Shown here piece after piece: positions 27,301-42,300 of a stretch of 64,000 nucleotides of DNA (within the stretch, counting starts at the first letter, position 1; each line of letters starts with the position of its first letter). Source of the DNA: Chionis minor (taxonomy: Eukaryota; Chordata; Aves; Charadriiformes; Chionididae). The notes under the pieces were generated by a model. That model did no database searches. It was not told where the DNA came from and saw only the letters and a list, made by a program, of their open reading frames with translations. A program made the translations under genes and the position numbers. The stretch is from positions 1,426,001 to 1,490,000 of the forward strand of contig VZSF01001075.1 of the NCBI GenBank assembly GCA_013398295.1, in the 5' to 3' direction.

Positions 27301-30300
27301 GGCAGATTTCGTATTACTAACGTAGAGCTAGGTAACCAGTGAAACTCTTGTTTCATGATCTTTAGATCACTAGATACAGTTTAAATTATTTTAAAATTAA
27401 TTATGGGCAAGGCAGTGTGTGGAGTAAGGTGAAGTAGTAACAAAATTAATAGGTTTATTCTCTCTCCCTGGGAATTTGGAAACTGCCTTTGGTCTACCTG
27501 TGCCTTTGATTGATGTAATGTAGTTGCAGAAATCGAATAGAAATTTCTAAAACCTTTAATAAACTTTCCATTACAATCTAATCTTCCTCTAAGCATTGTG
27601 ACGGGTCAGAAGTAGTGGATACTTAAATATGAAAGTACAATTTAGAGTTTTTTTCTATTATGTTTTCTTCCTGGACAGATTGCCTAGATGGTCCTTCTTG
27701 TTAGCGATAATGGTCTTCCATACCTGACTGCTATTCCAAGCATGTTTTCTTCCTCGGATCAGTCAAAAATGCTAAGGATGAACAAGAAGACTGACGAAGT
27801 CATCTAGTGCCTAGGGAGTCCAACAGTATTTTTGGGAAAGGAGGGTGAAATAACAAAGCTAAATTTCATGTTCTGGGAAGAATGCTGTGGAGAAAAGTAG
27901 AATTTAGGTTTGTGACAACTATTTAAATGAATATATTCACAAGGTTATACTGAACAGCACTGAGATTAACATTGGTAACTCTCTGAAAGTGTAGTCTATT
28001 TTGCTAATGGGATTTGTGATAGACTTTAGGTCTGTTCATTAGACAACCGTTTCCTGCCTTTGATTTTTTTATTTTTTTTTTCCACTCCAGTAGAACTCTC
28101 CATTGATTTCAGTAGGAACTTCAGCATATGCAGATCAATGACCGGATATATAGTGGTGATGTAGTTGCTAAAAGCAACAGTAACTAATATGTAGTGGACT
28201 GTGTACTCCCTGCACTTTTCTGTATGCATTTTCAAATTGCAGAGGCTTTAGAAAACAAAATAAATAAATTGCTTTGAAAAAAGCCATAATTGTTTGCTTA
28301 AGGAGTCATAAGAAGGAAGCAGTAAAGGAAAAAAAAATATTTTGGGGGAAGGAATCTGTAGTGCAATATAATAATTTTCTGGAAAAGAAGAAAGGTATGA
28401 AGTGTGTTACTTTTACAGGGCGTGGCAAATTCGTTGTCTGTTCCCTAACGGTTGGCAATAAAATTTGTGGTGATTTTGCAGTAATTTTGTGTTAAACATC
28501 TGCCATAAGTGCCTCTACTGGATATAAAAATTTCTGTTATGAAGGGATTGCTGTATGCATTAGACCAGCTTAGGAAAACTGATCCTTGCAGAACAGTTCC
28601 CCAAACTGGAAAAACAAAATGATTGATGTCATCTAGAGTTGAACCAATATAATAATTACTAATTAATAATGTCTATCCTCTGTAACAGTGTTGTTCATTT
28701 TGTACCTTTGTTTAATAAATTCCCTACATGTATGTGGAAACAAGGTGCTTTATCTGTCTGCATAAAACCTTCTCTATCTCCATGTGTTTTAACTCAGTTT
28801 AAAAAATATTTTACAGATTAACGTAAATATCACTTTTGGTATTGTAACTACAGTTACGTTATGACTGATCTATATAAGATAGAGGTGTAAAATTCTTAAT
28901 TTATTCTCCTGTATATATATAATCTCAAAAGGAAATACCAATAGGTATTGTCATGGGATCTTTTGAGACACAAGTTCATTCTCTTCTCAATTTTGTACCA
29001 TTCAATGCTTTTGTGGTAATACAAGTTTCATTTTAAATGTCTTTCTTCAGTTTGCTATTTTCATGTTCAGCTTAGATGCACAGAATCACATACTTAACCA
29101 AAATTCTCATTGAAGTCATGGTTGCCATTCATAAAAAGCAAGTAGCTCTTTCTCACAGATAAGTACATGTACATGTGCATACAGGACGCATTCATATTGA
29201 AAACAGCTTAACCTTAAGTAGACTATCTGTGGATTGTGTAAGTAACCACACCTGGCCTCAAATAAAAGACAGAGATGTAAGTTTATTCAGATAATTCAGA
29301 AGGAGATTTAAGAAAAACCTTAGTAAGCAGTGCACATATGGAGACTGTTTGTGACACGGCAGCCTGAGGTTCCAGTTTCCTGCCTATCTGGCTGCATTAG
29401 AGTAACTGTACAGGTCGGGGGGAAATGATTAGTTAACCTTTTCCTTGCTGTGCCAGTTTTGGATTCCATCTTCTATGTGGATGCGTCCTTGAAGCAGCAG
29501 AATAAATCGGGCACAGGTAATTCTGGTAACCAAGAAGGCTTTTCATCAGCTCTTCCTGTGGTTGTTAATAGAATATCTCGTTTTTCCAAAAGAGGTGATA
29601 GTAGATGTCTCATGTGAACAATTGCTAAGTGACACTATTATTTATACACAGTATTTCACCTTGACTGGCAACAGGGGATTGCTGGTGCCTGAAGGTTTTC
29701 AAATACACTTTATAGCACTGACAAGTTATCTAACAGCTGATTTTCTGGCCAAGAATACAGTGGGACTTTTGTCATTTCGATGAGATCTGTAAGTGAAGAT
29801 GCCCGAAAGGAAACTAAATCCTCAATAGGTGAATATTTGGGAAAGTAAATCCATTTGGTATTGCTGTTGATGTCTAAGCCATTTGATGTAGGTGGATTCT
29901 TTGCTTCAAGTGTATTCCTTTTTCATTTCACTGGGAAACATCGAAGTATGTGAATGCTCATAGTGGAGGAATGAAAAATTTCTGATGTTCCTGGTCTGCT
30001 TACATTACAAACTGCAGTCGTTTTCTTAATTATGAGTTGGTATCATGTAAAGCATGAGCTATTAACCAGATTGCTTTCACTTAGGCATCATTTGAGTGAT
30101 TACTAAGCTCATACACCTCAGTTTGATTCTACAGCTATAACAAAACGTTACCGTTTGTGTTAATTTCATTTTTGTGGTATTTTTAGTTGTGTGTAACTAT
30201 TATAGTCATAAAACACATATGGTACTGCTAAGTTGCACAAAAACAAAATTTGGGAACGTTTTTGTTTAAATGGACTAGTGAGTGTCAGGATAGAGCAGGT

Positions 30301-33300
30301 TAGGCTGCGTTGCCTGATTTGTCTATGGTCGTGTGCCTGCACGCCTGGTCCAAGTGTGCCTCTTTTCAGCTCTGAGAGCTGAAAGCATTTGGAGAAAGGA
30401 ATAGTCCAACAATTAAAACTGAAAAATTGGTGTCACCAACAATCAGGACAGAGTAAATTGCTTTTTCCTGATCCGTTGTATAGCAAAATTGACCTGCATG
30501 GCTGGAAAGACCTGAGCTACGTCAGGAATGGAATAACCACAAAGGTAACTAAGTGTACTATTACTTGTTCTCTTATGTAAACCTCATTTATAGATTTAAT
30601 TGCTGGTGATCCATTTCCTGTCTCTCCTTGGGACAAGCATGTACACTCTTAAACTTGTATTCACTACGTGTCAAAATCTGTGCTTCAAAATGATTATCTG
30701 TGGTAGTAGCCATTTATATTCCTATGTATGATGCAACAAGGTAAAGATAAAAGTGCTTTTGTGAAGTTTTTCAAAATATTTTTTTGTTGAGAAAATAGTA
30801 TCTATACAGTATGTACAACTGGGAAAAGAGATTATGTTTATAAAAAAGCTAATAAAGATAACTTATTTTTATTATCTAGATTTAAAAGCTAGTTTTAAAA
30901 GCCAAGAAAGTTATAAATCAATATTATAGTCATTTTGAGGATATACCAGATGTCAAGGCTAAGAAGCTATCTTACTGAAAATAATTATATTTGTGATGGT
31001 AAAGAATAGGAGGAGTACAAATTATATTTTTTTTGTTCAGAGGAGAAATCTGACATGCTGATACTCAGAAAAAGTAGCCTTGAGAGAGGGGAAGTTGGAA
31101 GTACAACAACAACAACATAAAAAAAAAAATTGCTGACATCTTGAACTATAATTAATAAAAGTTTCCTTGCATATTTTCTGATTAAAAAGTTAAAATTCGT
31201 AAAAATCTGAAATCTTGATAATGCCATTTTTCCTTCACTGGGGACCAGCACATTCTAACTAACATTGAGCAACTAAGGTTATTGAAGTGAGTGTCAGAGC
31301 CTGATTTATACCCTCAGAATACCAAAAGGCCTGCATCGAGAGGTGTCCGTTAGGGCATTTGTCTGACCTGTCAGGTACTGTATCTTCACTGGTGTGGCAG
31401 AACTTGTCCTGTAAAGGTGCTGTTAGATTTTGTTGGGGAGCAATACGTACTGTAAATCGTGGCCTCATCATTGATTGAGAAGATGAAGGTATCATAAGAA
31501 AATTGAAGTTGTTAAAAAGGCAAGACAGCTAAATAATTTATAAGTTACCATCCCTGTAGCCTTTAGTAGGCAATTAAATTCATAACAATAATACTTTCAT
31601 CTGAGATACCGCGTTTGGCTTCAGAAGGTCTAGGATGGGCGTCACGTGGTAGAATCCTTAACTACTTCTGTCTAGTCTCTGTTACTATTTAGGTACTCTT
31701 AATCCCTTGTCTTACTTTAATGATCTGACAGTGTGAGTTACATCTCTGTTGCTCAGCTGTTAAGTGTATTCCCCATACTAGAAATTATTTATTTTACTGG
31801 CACATGGTATATCATCTGTCATGTCGAAATGTAAGGAAGATCTTCTTACAGTGTCTTTTCTGCTCTTTAATCTTTTTTTGGAAAGCTTCAACTTTCCCTT
31901 CAGAGTACTAAATGGTTGAAACATTTCTTTTAAGCTGATGTGTTCTTCTTTCCCCCACCTCCATGTTGGGTGCACAGAAGCACATTTGTGTGTTTTGGGT
32001 GTGTAGCACAAGAAGTTGATCACGTCATAGTTTTTCAGGCATTTTGAGGTTGAATGTAGTTAATAAAATCTGAGCTGAGTATTCGTACCTGAAAGACATT
32101 TCAGTTCAAATTTTTCTAGAGTATTACTTGAATTAAAAATCAGATTATTTTAAATGTATGATGAATTAGAGGCAACACAGGCTTCCTACTGATAGTATAA
32201 ACCTTAGTAGTATCTTGCTAATAAACATATTTCAGTGGGTTTGAAGACACATTTTATTGCCTTCACTAAATGAATGGAAAATTATTATGTCCAAAGGCAA
32301 AGAGTCTGTCAGAAAACTGCTTAATTTTGTTGAGTGACGTTTAACTGATAATCTCTTTTCTGTACTAGAATTTTCTCCATAATACCTAATACAAGCTCCT
32401 TTAACTGTCAGGCCATGTACTGCAATATTACTGTTTGTGACCATTGTGTCTTACAAAAGATACAAATACATTCAATATATACCTAAGAATACTATCATTC
32501 AAATTGCACCAGCTTTCTGGACAAGTTACGAAGGATTTGGGGTTTGGTCGGCTTTTCCTATGCCCTTGTGTGTCCTGTTATTCCCTGCAGTTCTGCCTTT
32601 AAGTTGCAAATAACATGGGAATTATTGTTTCCATTTAATGAAATGTTAGCCAGGGTAACCCATTTGTAGTATTTTATAATTTAAGAGTGCTAAATACAGA
32701 TCAGAGGCTCTGTATGGTCTTTGTCTTTGCTGGTATTTTGTTTTTATAACTCTTATTCCCTGACACACAATTTGATGGAAAACATTATCTTCTGTATTTT
32801 CCTTTAGATTGTGTAATTTTGCATCAAAACAAACTGCTTATGTTCTAGCCTGCTAAACTATGGCTCGGTATTCAGAATTCACTGTGTCCGATCTCTTTTT
32901 AAGAAAAAATGTCTTGTATTCACAGTAACTTGTTACTTCTAATAGAAAGCTTTCTAACTAGATCATTTGTGGGAAGTGAGAATAATAATCTAGGACAAAG
33001 TACATAAGGGGGTTTTGTTCTTTATGCTGTATGTTGATATTGTGTAAATGTGTACTCTAGGGGTTTTGTGTGTATGGACTTAATCAGGTTTCTTGGCCTC
33101 TACTGTTATTTGTATGCTCACAAGGAGTATGTGTACGTACTTTCCTGGTATGACTTTGGAGATGGTATGAAATGTCTTTGGCTCCTCTTTTTAGATTTCT
33201 CCATGATGAGATTATTTCCCTTTTAACATATATTTTTAGTGATGCCTTAGAAATTGCTGTTCCTAAGTTTGCTTGAATAAAAATCTGATTTATTTACTTG

Positions 33301-36300
33301 GTCAGTAATAGGGGCTAGCAGCATGCTGCTTGGGGCACCCAGTGACCACCATTGCTTTCTATAACATCTCCTCCTCAGCAGTTACTGTTGTTCAGCTCTA
33401 ATTACGGAGGAGTTGGATTTTTTACCAAGTGATTCAGAATTCTGTTGGGCAAGCAGACCCTGAGTTATTACTGTGTAACAGGAGGTACCAGGAGTTCAAA
33501 GTGCCCCCAGTGGAAGAATGGAACATTTAGAAGCTCTGCCAGTGCTGAAGATCCTTACATATGCGGGTGCAAATGTGAGCAAGTTTTAAGTAAAACTTCA
33601 CTTTGTAACTGTCTGGACTTTGTGGGTTTTGGTATCACTAGGAGCTAAAAGGTAGCTTGCTTTGCCTAAGCTTATTGAAAAGTATTATAAACCTTAGCTG
33701 AAATAACTCTAACAAGGAAACTGTAATACAGAAGTTTTAAGTTTGTTTAATTAAAAATGAATGAGGCATATTTTAAAAATCAGATTACAAAAAAGGTACA
33801 CGCCTTAGTTATTAGAAAGGCTGCCAGGAGTTTATATTTGCAGTTACTCATAATGGACTAGATCTTTCCAGTCACTGTTTTCCTTTTTAACATGCTGGTA
33901 AAATCTCAAATTAACAAATGTTAAAACCAAAAAAAAAAAAAAAAAATCAAGTTCATTGATGTTTTGTAAGATTTTATCCTTGCCCTATTTTGGTCAAGTG
34001 TGTTGACACCAATGATTTATGCTCTGATTTATGTAACTTTTTATTTCTGATTGTGTATGCCTTAAGTTTGAAACTTAAGTCAAGCGTGTTGTTCCTGTCT
34101 GGATTGCAGAAATTGTTTGTCATGTAGGTATTTCACACAGTGTTCAGTCATTCCCAGAGTGGATATCTGCGACTGCAGTTTTTGTGGCAAAATCTCTGCA
34201 TTATTTAAGCATATATTCTGCCTTCTGTTGACATCCCTAGGTACAAAGTGTAGTGCGCTAATTAGGTCCCGCATGCTCCTACTATCCAGATTGCACATAT
34301 ATACTTTAAAAAAAAAAAAAATAAAAAAAGAAAATATTTTCCTGTGAAATATTATGATCAACAGTGCTTATCCAGATCAAAAAAGATTTTGATCAAGCAT
34401 TATACTTGTTAATTTTGCACAAACAAAAAGAATTAGAACAGTCCAGAAACTAAAGAAGATTTTATCTCCCAGTCATTACATGCCCTTACATTTCTGTAAT
34501 GTTTTTTTTAAACTACCACCAGAAGTTCCCCTCCTTTATGGAAATGTAAAATTTCATGAGATGATGCGATAGATGTTTTACTGAATACGTAACTGTCACA
34601 CAAGACTGGATCTAAGGTTAACTTTTTTTGGCATCTCATTCCAACAGAAGGCGCTGCTGGATTTTTGGGGAAAGAATAGATCATCCCTAGGGTTGTGTTT
34701 TCCCACCTTCCAGAAAATGTGGGTATCTGGAACAAGAACTTGTGCACAGATATTTGTATTTGATAGCTAATACTAAACCTACAGTCCTTGAATTTTTCTA
34801 ATCCCTCTTTGAACCCATGTAACATTTTATCTCCATACCTTATGTGGCAAACGCATTGGTTGCGTGAGAGGGTAGCGTTTGGTTTAAACCCACTGCCTGA
34901 TGGTTTCACTAAATAAACCCAGGGTCTTGTGTCTTGAGAAGGAATACGCAGCTATTGGCCTCCCTAGCGACTTTCAGATCTCTGTCATATTCCGTTCCCA
35001 GTCTTTTCTTTATGCAGTTTTGTAGCCTATTTAATTTCCTCTCATTGAACCTTTTCCTTGCTTCGAATCATACTAGTTGCATTTCTCCATATTTACTCTC
35101 TCTGTTAAACCCATTTGACAGCTCATGAAAATAAAAGGAAGTCGCTCAGCAATTCAGTGACAGAGCCAAGCACAGAGTAAATCTCAAAACCATTCTTTCT
35201 AAATGGATTATATATTTGGAAGAACTGCAAAGTAAGCATCAGTTAGGGTTTTGCCTGCAGTCTTCAATCTTTAATTATGCCCTGCTGGTGTAGATTAGTG
35301 ATCTAATTTGTATTCTGATGACTGAAGTAGACATACATTTCACCAGAATTTGATATTTCTGTGGTGTGGCATCTGGTTACTCAGTGAGAAAATAAAGCAA
35401 TGAAAGTTAGAATACCCCTAGGAGGATCAGCAACATCTGCTGAAGTGAGATAGATATGTAGCCCAGGTGAAAATTCACAAGGTGCCCTATTATAGCTAAC
35501 AAGACACATATCTAAGATTGTTATTTACACTGGCCTAATTTTTTCTTGGTGATACTTTCCTGTTCTGCAAAGTAATGGCAGAGTACACAACAGACTAAAT
35601 AAAAGAAATAGCAGAACCCTTAAGGAAAAGCAGATTACAGAGTAAATCGCAAGCACCAAAGGAATATGTTTTGAGAAGACTGTATTGAAATTAACTTTTT
35701 TAACTGTTATTAGTTAATGTATTTTCACAGAAGACCTAAACAAGCAATGAAACAGCAGCCTTCTGGAAGTAAGGCTGAGTAAACATCTAGAATAAATTAC
35801 ACTAAGCAATATCACGTATTGCTGGGATATCAAGACTTGTGTCTTTGAGACGAAAATACTGGTAAATGAAAAAAGATACTTTAAATAAACTTTATATTAT
35901 TGAGTTCTCTACCAGCCAGCCTGAAGGGATGTGAAAATAGTGTATTACTTGTCTTACTGATACTGCAGTTCTTGCAGCACCTTGCAATACTGTACAGACA
36001 CTATATCACCTCTACGTCCCCCTGGATCTCTCAAAGCAAGATACTCCCAGGTGAGCTGATCAAGCACCAGTAAGTTCCCAGTCTCAGTCCTGGGTCGTTC
36101 CCTACGTTCCACTGTTCTGTTCATCTGCCTGTGTTGTATTTTGTCAACAAGGACTTTCGTAGTCTAGTTTTGTAATACCTAACAGCTTTTCAATACTGAA
36201 CATCACTTGGAAGGAGAGTTGGATTCACATTCCCAAAAGTGTTCACGTACCTCCTACGCAGATGCAAGACCAGATTGCACAGTACATATTTTGCAGACTG

Positions 36301-39300
36301 CCAGTTTGCCCGTACATATTGGCTGCATCCACATCCAAGCAGTGTATTTGGATAATACATGAATGTCGATCCTGTTTCTTTGGGAATGTCTCTATTTGAA
36401 TGGTAACTTGCCAAGTGAAGAGTAACGTGCTAAGTATTTGGTGTTCTAGCCTTTGGTATTTCCTCTTTTTTTTTTTTTGCCTTCCTTCCTTCCCATGGCT
36501 ATGAGCGCATCAAGTAATGGCCTGCCAACCACCTCGGAGTGATAAAAGGCAAGCAAAGCTTTACTGGAGCATCAGGGACTCTGCCACACTAGAGGAAAAC
36601 AGGTCAAATCTGAGAACGATTTACACTTATAGCAAATGTAAATTTACTTTCTAAAGAAAGTTAAAGATTTAGATGTCTCCGTAATTTACTGTCAAAACAC
36701 TCTGAAAAGGTGTAGCGCGCGGTTTAGGTTGTGGTGATTACCAAGTTTGTCTTGCGGAGATAGGGGATTTTGACAATATTACTGTGATTACTTAAATGGT
36801 GAACAACATAGCATTCTAGACCATTCTTGTTTTCAGAAAACAAGACCTATATGTTATAGGCGTCTGGAAGAGAGAGTAATTTGCTTGATATCAGGAAACA
36901 TGAAATAATTAGTTCCTGTAGGTATGGAATATTACTCCTCTGCTGTCAGAGTAATTGGAGAAAAAAACCGAGAAAGGCAAAAACCTGAAGTGAAAGAAGA
37001 AAGCCCCGTAGAATGATACCTGCCACTTGCTCTGGTCTGGTCTCCATTTTATAAACTCCTCTTGATTTCCTGTGATTATCTCTCATGTTTTTCTATAGTT
37101 ACCAAAATTCCATCTGTGATTTTACACGTCCTGTCTTATGTCATTCAAATATACATCCGTGGAGTGTTTGTATGGCAGAAATTAAATAGTGTCATGAAAA
37201 CTCATTGTATGTAAAGCATTTTAAGAAAAGGGCCAAATTTTTGTTAGTGTTTGGAAAAGAGATTGTTTCATGTGACTCTTTCAGAGTTTTTGTTATGACA
37301 AATTTGTGGGAAATACATCATGTACTGCATTATTTTCTCCAGTAGTCTGGGCCTAAATTAACACGGCCTAACACTTTAACCTGTTTTTCCATTCATATTG
37401 ATACGTATGCCTGGAACTGAATTTTGGTATTCTACGATTACAAATACAAATGTATGTCTCCGATGATAACAGATTTGGGGGTGGGGGGGTGCAGAAAGAC
37501 GGAGAACGAGTAATTGTATTCTATATGTGGTTAGTTAAGTGAGTCAGCAGCTTAATTCTAATTCCACTAAAGCTTATGGCTGGTTTATCATTGACTTCTT
37601 GAGGATTAGAGTTAGGCCAAGACTGAATGTTTTGTGAAATCTCAAACTCTATCTAATAACTTTTGTATGGTAGGCATCTACAGCAAAATTCTGCTATTGG
37701 ATTAATTCTGAGTTAAAACTCTGTAGTGTCACTGAAGTATCACATAATTCAGATCCACTTAATATTGCAACTAAAATTCCATTTTGTTTGGTGACACTAA
37801 TTTTTATTTCTACATTTCCAACATGTAATTCATTCAAATAAACACCTCATTTTTAATTAAGTATTAAAATCACATTAATGAAAACAAGTACTTCCAAAGC
37901 AAAATATTTTTGCTTCAGGGAAAATAGATTTTTTTTTTCCTTTAAAGAAGGGGAAAAGATAAATATTTAATAATCAGATAAATATGTTGCTCAGTACTTA
38001 ATCTTTAATATGTGCTGAAACCTAAGGGATTACGAAGGGATGTATCAGTATTCAGTTTACTACTGCAAGTATTTTGTACTACGGAAGTACAGTTTGTGTT
38101 TATTGTGCAGCTTGATTCTATTATGCTGAGTTATATATAATGCAAAATATATGTGGATTTTAACTAGTGCTTACTATGTTGTTACCAGTTCCATGGAGTT
38201 TAAAACATTTAGAGATTCCTTTCTGATACGAGTTCCCGTCAAAATACGTTTTACAGTTATATCTACGCGTGTACTCAGCTCATTGTATGTCTTTAATTGC
38301 AAAGTTGGGTTCTTGCTATTTATAAAAGTCTTTTTTTCCTCTCTTCACTTTCATCATAGTTTTGTGTAGAAAACAGTAGGACAGCATCTACTTATCAAGG
38401 TTGTTTGTTGAAAAATCCATCTTTGTTTTAGAAAGTAGTGACACTGGTTTTTTTTTTCTTTTTTTTCATACCAGTGTGTTAGCTGACCCACTTGCACAGA
38501 ATAAGATGTCTACAGGGACAGTATTATGAGGAAACTTCCATTCCTTTTCCAGGGACTTGGCACAACTGCATGCTTTTCTGAAGTACCTGCATGCAGCATG
38601 GGAAACAAGCAGGATGGACAGAGGGCTGCAATCTCATTGGGGTCACCAAGGTGTGGTGTGATAGTTCAGACACCTGGAATGTGGCAGTGGTTGGACACAG
38701 GCTCAGTAGGAAGGCCAGGCTGGGACAGTGAGAGAGTAGCGGGAACGGCTGCCTTGGGATTGCTGATGGGCCAGCTGAGTGGTTGGGGGTGAGGATTATC
38801 CTACAGACCAAGGAGGAGGATGTTGCCATGGGTATCTGCTATAGATGCCGGATCAGGAAGAAGTAGATGAGGCCTTCTCCAGGCAAGTGGAAGCCGCCTC
38901 CCTTTCACGGGCTGTGGTCCATACGGGGGACTTTAACCACCCCAGTATCTGCTGGAGGTACAACACAAACAGCACAGACAATCCAGGCAGTTACTGAAGT
39001 ACATCAGTGACAACTTTATGTGAAAAGTGATAGAGGAGCCAATGAAAGGACACTGTCTGATGGACCTCATGTTTATAAACAAGGAAAGATGGGTTGGGGA
39101 CATAAAGTTTGGGACTTCATGTGGTAACCATGTGATTGTGGAGTTCGGGATACTGAGAGGAAGGAGCAAGGCAAAAAGCAGGGCCATGGCCCTAGACTTC
39201 AGGAGCGTGCTTTGTTCTGGTCAGAGATCTGCTTGGAAGAACGACTGGATTACATTCAAATGCTAAATGCAGCATGGATGTTCTTCTGTATCTAATTTTC

Positions 39301-42300
39301 ATTGTAAAATTTCATTCAGATGCTCTTGACTTTCTTATGCTAATAACTTATTGCAGGATCATCCTTCCCACATAAGAGAAATTTTACAGCTCAGTTCAAT
39401 GGGAGCATTTTTGACAGAACAGAAAATTTTGCCTGTTTCTTCACTAATTGGAAATACGTTTCTTCTTTACGCATTATTCAGTCTTAAGATCCTGCATGAA
39501 ACCCACGCTATTGGAATCACTTTTTAATATTGTCCAAGAAACATAGTTAAGAACAGAACAAGAACATGGCATTGCAGTTGTTAATAATTAGGCAGGTTCA
39601 CATGAATATTTTTTTCTAGAATACAGGGGCACTCTTGTCACTCTGCACTTCTGAAAGGATTTCATCATCAAAATCACCATAAACTGGCCAAACATGTTTG
39701 CAGAAACTCCTCAGTCATACTTTTTGCATACTTAGCACATGGCAGGTGATAGGCTTGTAATAATAAATCATCATTATTGATATTATCTGAAAATAGAGAC
39801 TCTTCTCCGGTCCCATCTTCTGCAAGATTTGTTGAATTAGCTACAGTGTCACAAGCATTTTCTTAAAGAAAATTGTTTTGATCCAGGAACTCCTGTGCTT
39901 CATGGAAGACTAATGTTTAACTTCTATAGCACCTGAATGCAATAAATACTCATGACCAAAAAAAGGACTTTTTTCCAACTCTGGTAAGACTGAAGAAATC
40001 TTTTGAGACAGAAGAAAGTGGGTGTCCTAATCTGAGAAGAAGCTGTCGAGAGAGAACCTCATCCCAGTTTATCTGTGCAAAACCCTTTACAAGACAGATG
40101 ACTATTCATTTTTTGAAAGTCTGTAGCAAATTCAGGCTAAGAATAAAAACTGCCAGTTAGAAATTTCTGTAAAGGTCAGTCAACAAACGGAAAATACTAT
40201 AATGATGGTTCATTGTTTGCAAATGGAGAAGGTAGATTTAATTCCTTTACAGTGTACTTCAGGGGCAATAAAGAGATTGAATTGTTAGAAGTATGGCTGT
40301 GTGGTGAAAGACTGACAATCTTAAAACCTCTAAATGTATTTTCATAGTTTTGAACTGATAAGATTTTGTCTTTTTTTGTAGGCTGTCTTTAAACGTGTTA
40401 AATATATTTTTCCTCCTTTGTCCACCATAGCTAACCAGATGACTGGGTTTCTAGGTATCTTGCATTTATTTGATTATTTATTTTAGTAAATAAAAATCTT
40501 GACGAATGAGCAAAGCATTCCAAACCCATATGTAGGAAATGTGCTGTAATTTTCAGATCTGTTCAGCAAGTCTTCTGTAATGGCTCAGTTGCTTCTGATC
40601 CTGAAAAGAAACTGGTGCTGTTACACAGTGGATTAAGTAAGATGGGTTCCCGTTCATTCAAAGGATATTATTAAAGATCTCCTTAGGAATGTTTTCAGGC
40701 TTTGTTTATGAGATGTTGAAGATGATGAAGAAACCTTGAATAGTCCCGTGTATAAGTTCTGCTTCTCCCAAACCACTGCAGTACTCCCTACTTTCCCTGT
40801 CTTTTCCTGGAGAATTCATCGGTCTCTCTTGCTCAGTCTGGCTGGTGAGAAGCCCCTGTGCTTTCCACCTGTCTCTTCTGCAAAGGTGCCTATCGAACGG
40901 TTGGTCTGTCGTGTGTTAGGCTGATCAACACAGAGCCCAAGGAGCAATGAAGCTTCAGTGTAACAGTGCTAAAAAGTGTCATATTTTACCTGCCGCTACT
41001 CAAAATCTGCTAACGATACTTACTAGAAAAGGTACAAGTGAGCTACTTCTCTTAACTCTTCTAGTGAGGCAAGAGGTTTTTAACCAATGGACTTAGTGCT
41101 GTTCTTGTAAAATTTCTGTATTTCAGGAGGCAGCTGATGTAAGCCTACTGCGTTTGGCAGTCTGGCCAAGTGCAATCACCGATGTTGTTTCTGTACCAGG
41201 GGCAGAATCACTGCAGGAGAGATTTACCCCTTCTTCGTATCGCTCAGCATTGCATCCTGACTGCAAACAGTGCTTAGATTCAATACACAGGTAAAAATAG
41301 TTTTTTTTCCCTTTTTCACCCTCTATTGGTATGTATTGGTCAATAAAACAATATGGAACAACAGAAAGAGGAAATATTCTGAATTCTTGTAGGAATGTCT
41401 TTCATTTAACACTAAGCTAGTGCTTTTAGATGCATGTCATCCTGACAGCCCTCTTATTTTCTGTCTTGCAGGGAGACAGATAATGTCACAGCCTGCCATA
41501 AAAATAAGGGATTCAGGGGCAACAAAGGACCAAAAAATGGGACTTAGGTTATTGATGCATTTAGAAATAACATTTTTTTCCTATTATTGTGAAGGTGAAA
41601 TGGATGTTTCATAGTGAAGGGGCATCCTGGACTTGCTCACTTCCTTCTCCCCATACCTCTGTGCCTTGTTTCTCCCTGACTGCTGTAACAGCCAGTGTTT
41701 TGATTGATATTATTGCAAAAAAGTAGAGATAAAAGTATTAAAATACTTATTACACTACATTAACGTTAACATGGAAGAGGGATGTTATTTCAAGGAAAAA
41801 AACATTGCATTATTTGCCCTCACTTTTTTGTTATTATGCTGTGTTTCAGATCTTAACGCATTCCAGTTTACAATTCAAAGTTCCTAATTATGCATATCTA
41901 CAAAAAGGAGCATTTTGCATGGGGCCTACCAAGTGGGACTGTTGAGCTTTTTTCATTATATCCAATAGCTTGCAAACCCAAGACAAGCTGAACTTTCACT
42001 ACCATTCCCAAGTGCTTAGGGTATTTGCATTATGTAAAATTCTTCAGTGTTTCAGGAAGCATGGATTCTATGGGCTAATATAAACCGTGAGATCTAAACG
42101 TCCCAAAAGGTGGGGTTTTGGTGCAGCACATCCAGGCCAAACTGAGGAGGAACGTACAAGTTTACATGAACTTACTGCTGTTGAATTCAGTGGAGTATAG
42201 AACTGAGAGGGATCAGACCTTTATATTTCACAGTAACTTGCATTGCTATGGTCCTTGATTTTTAAAAAAGAAAGACGGGGGGAGGGGAAGCAGCTTTTTC

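Larger units (their letters stand above)
30545..40781. other. Introns of the middle part of the gene
   Basis: Plain AT-rich intron apart from exon 13 and the endonuclease fragment listed separately. It contains A-runs near 33930 and 34306 and a GGGG-rich tract near 37478. An exon-like segment near 33440 has a poor donor and was not included. Confidence 0.5.

Noticed and set aside
33440..33486. Exon-like segment [16 protein letters not shown]
   Set aside because: The acceptor lacks a pyrimidine tract and the donor GAG/GTACCA is weak. Including it would break the phase between exons 12 and 13.
34508..34909. 133-codon open frame on the minus strand
   Set aside because: No splice or start context, no recognisable domain and the complementary strand is the transcribed intron; I could not separate it from a chance frame.
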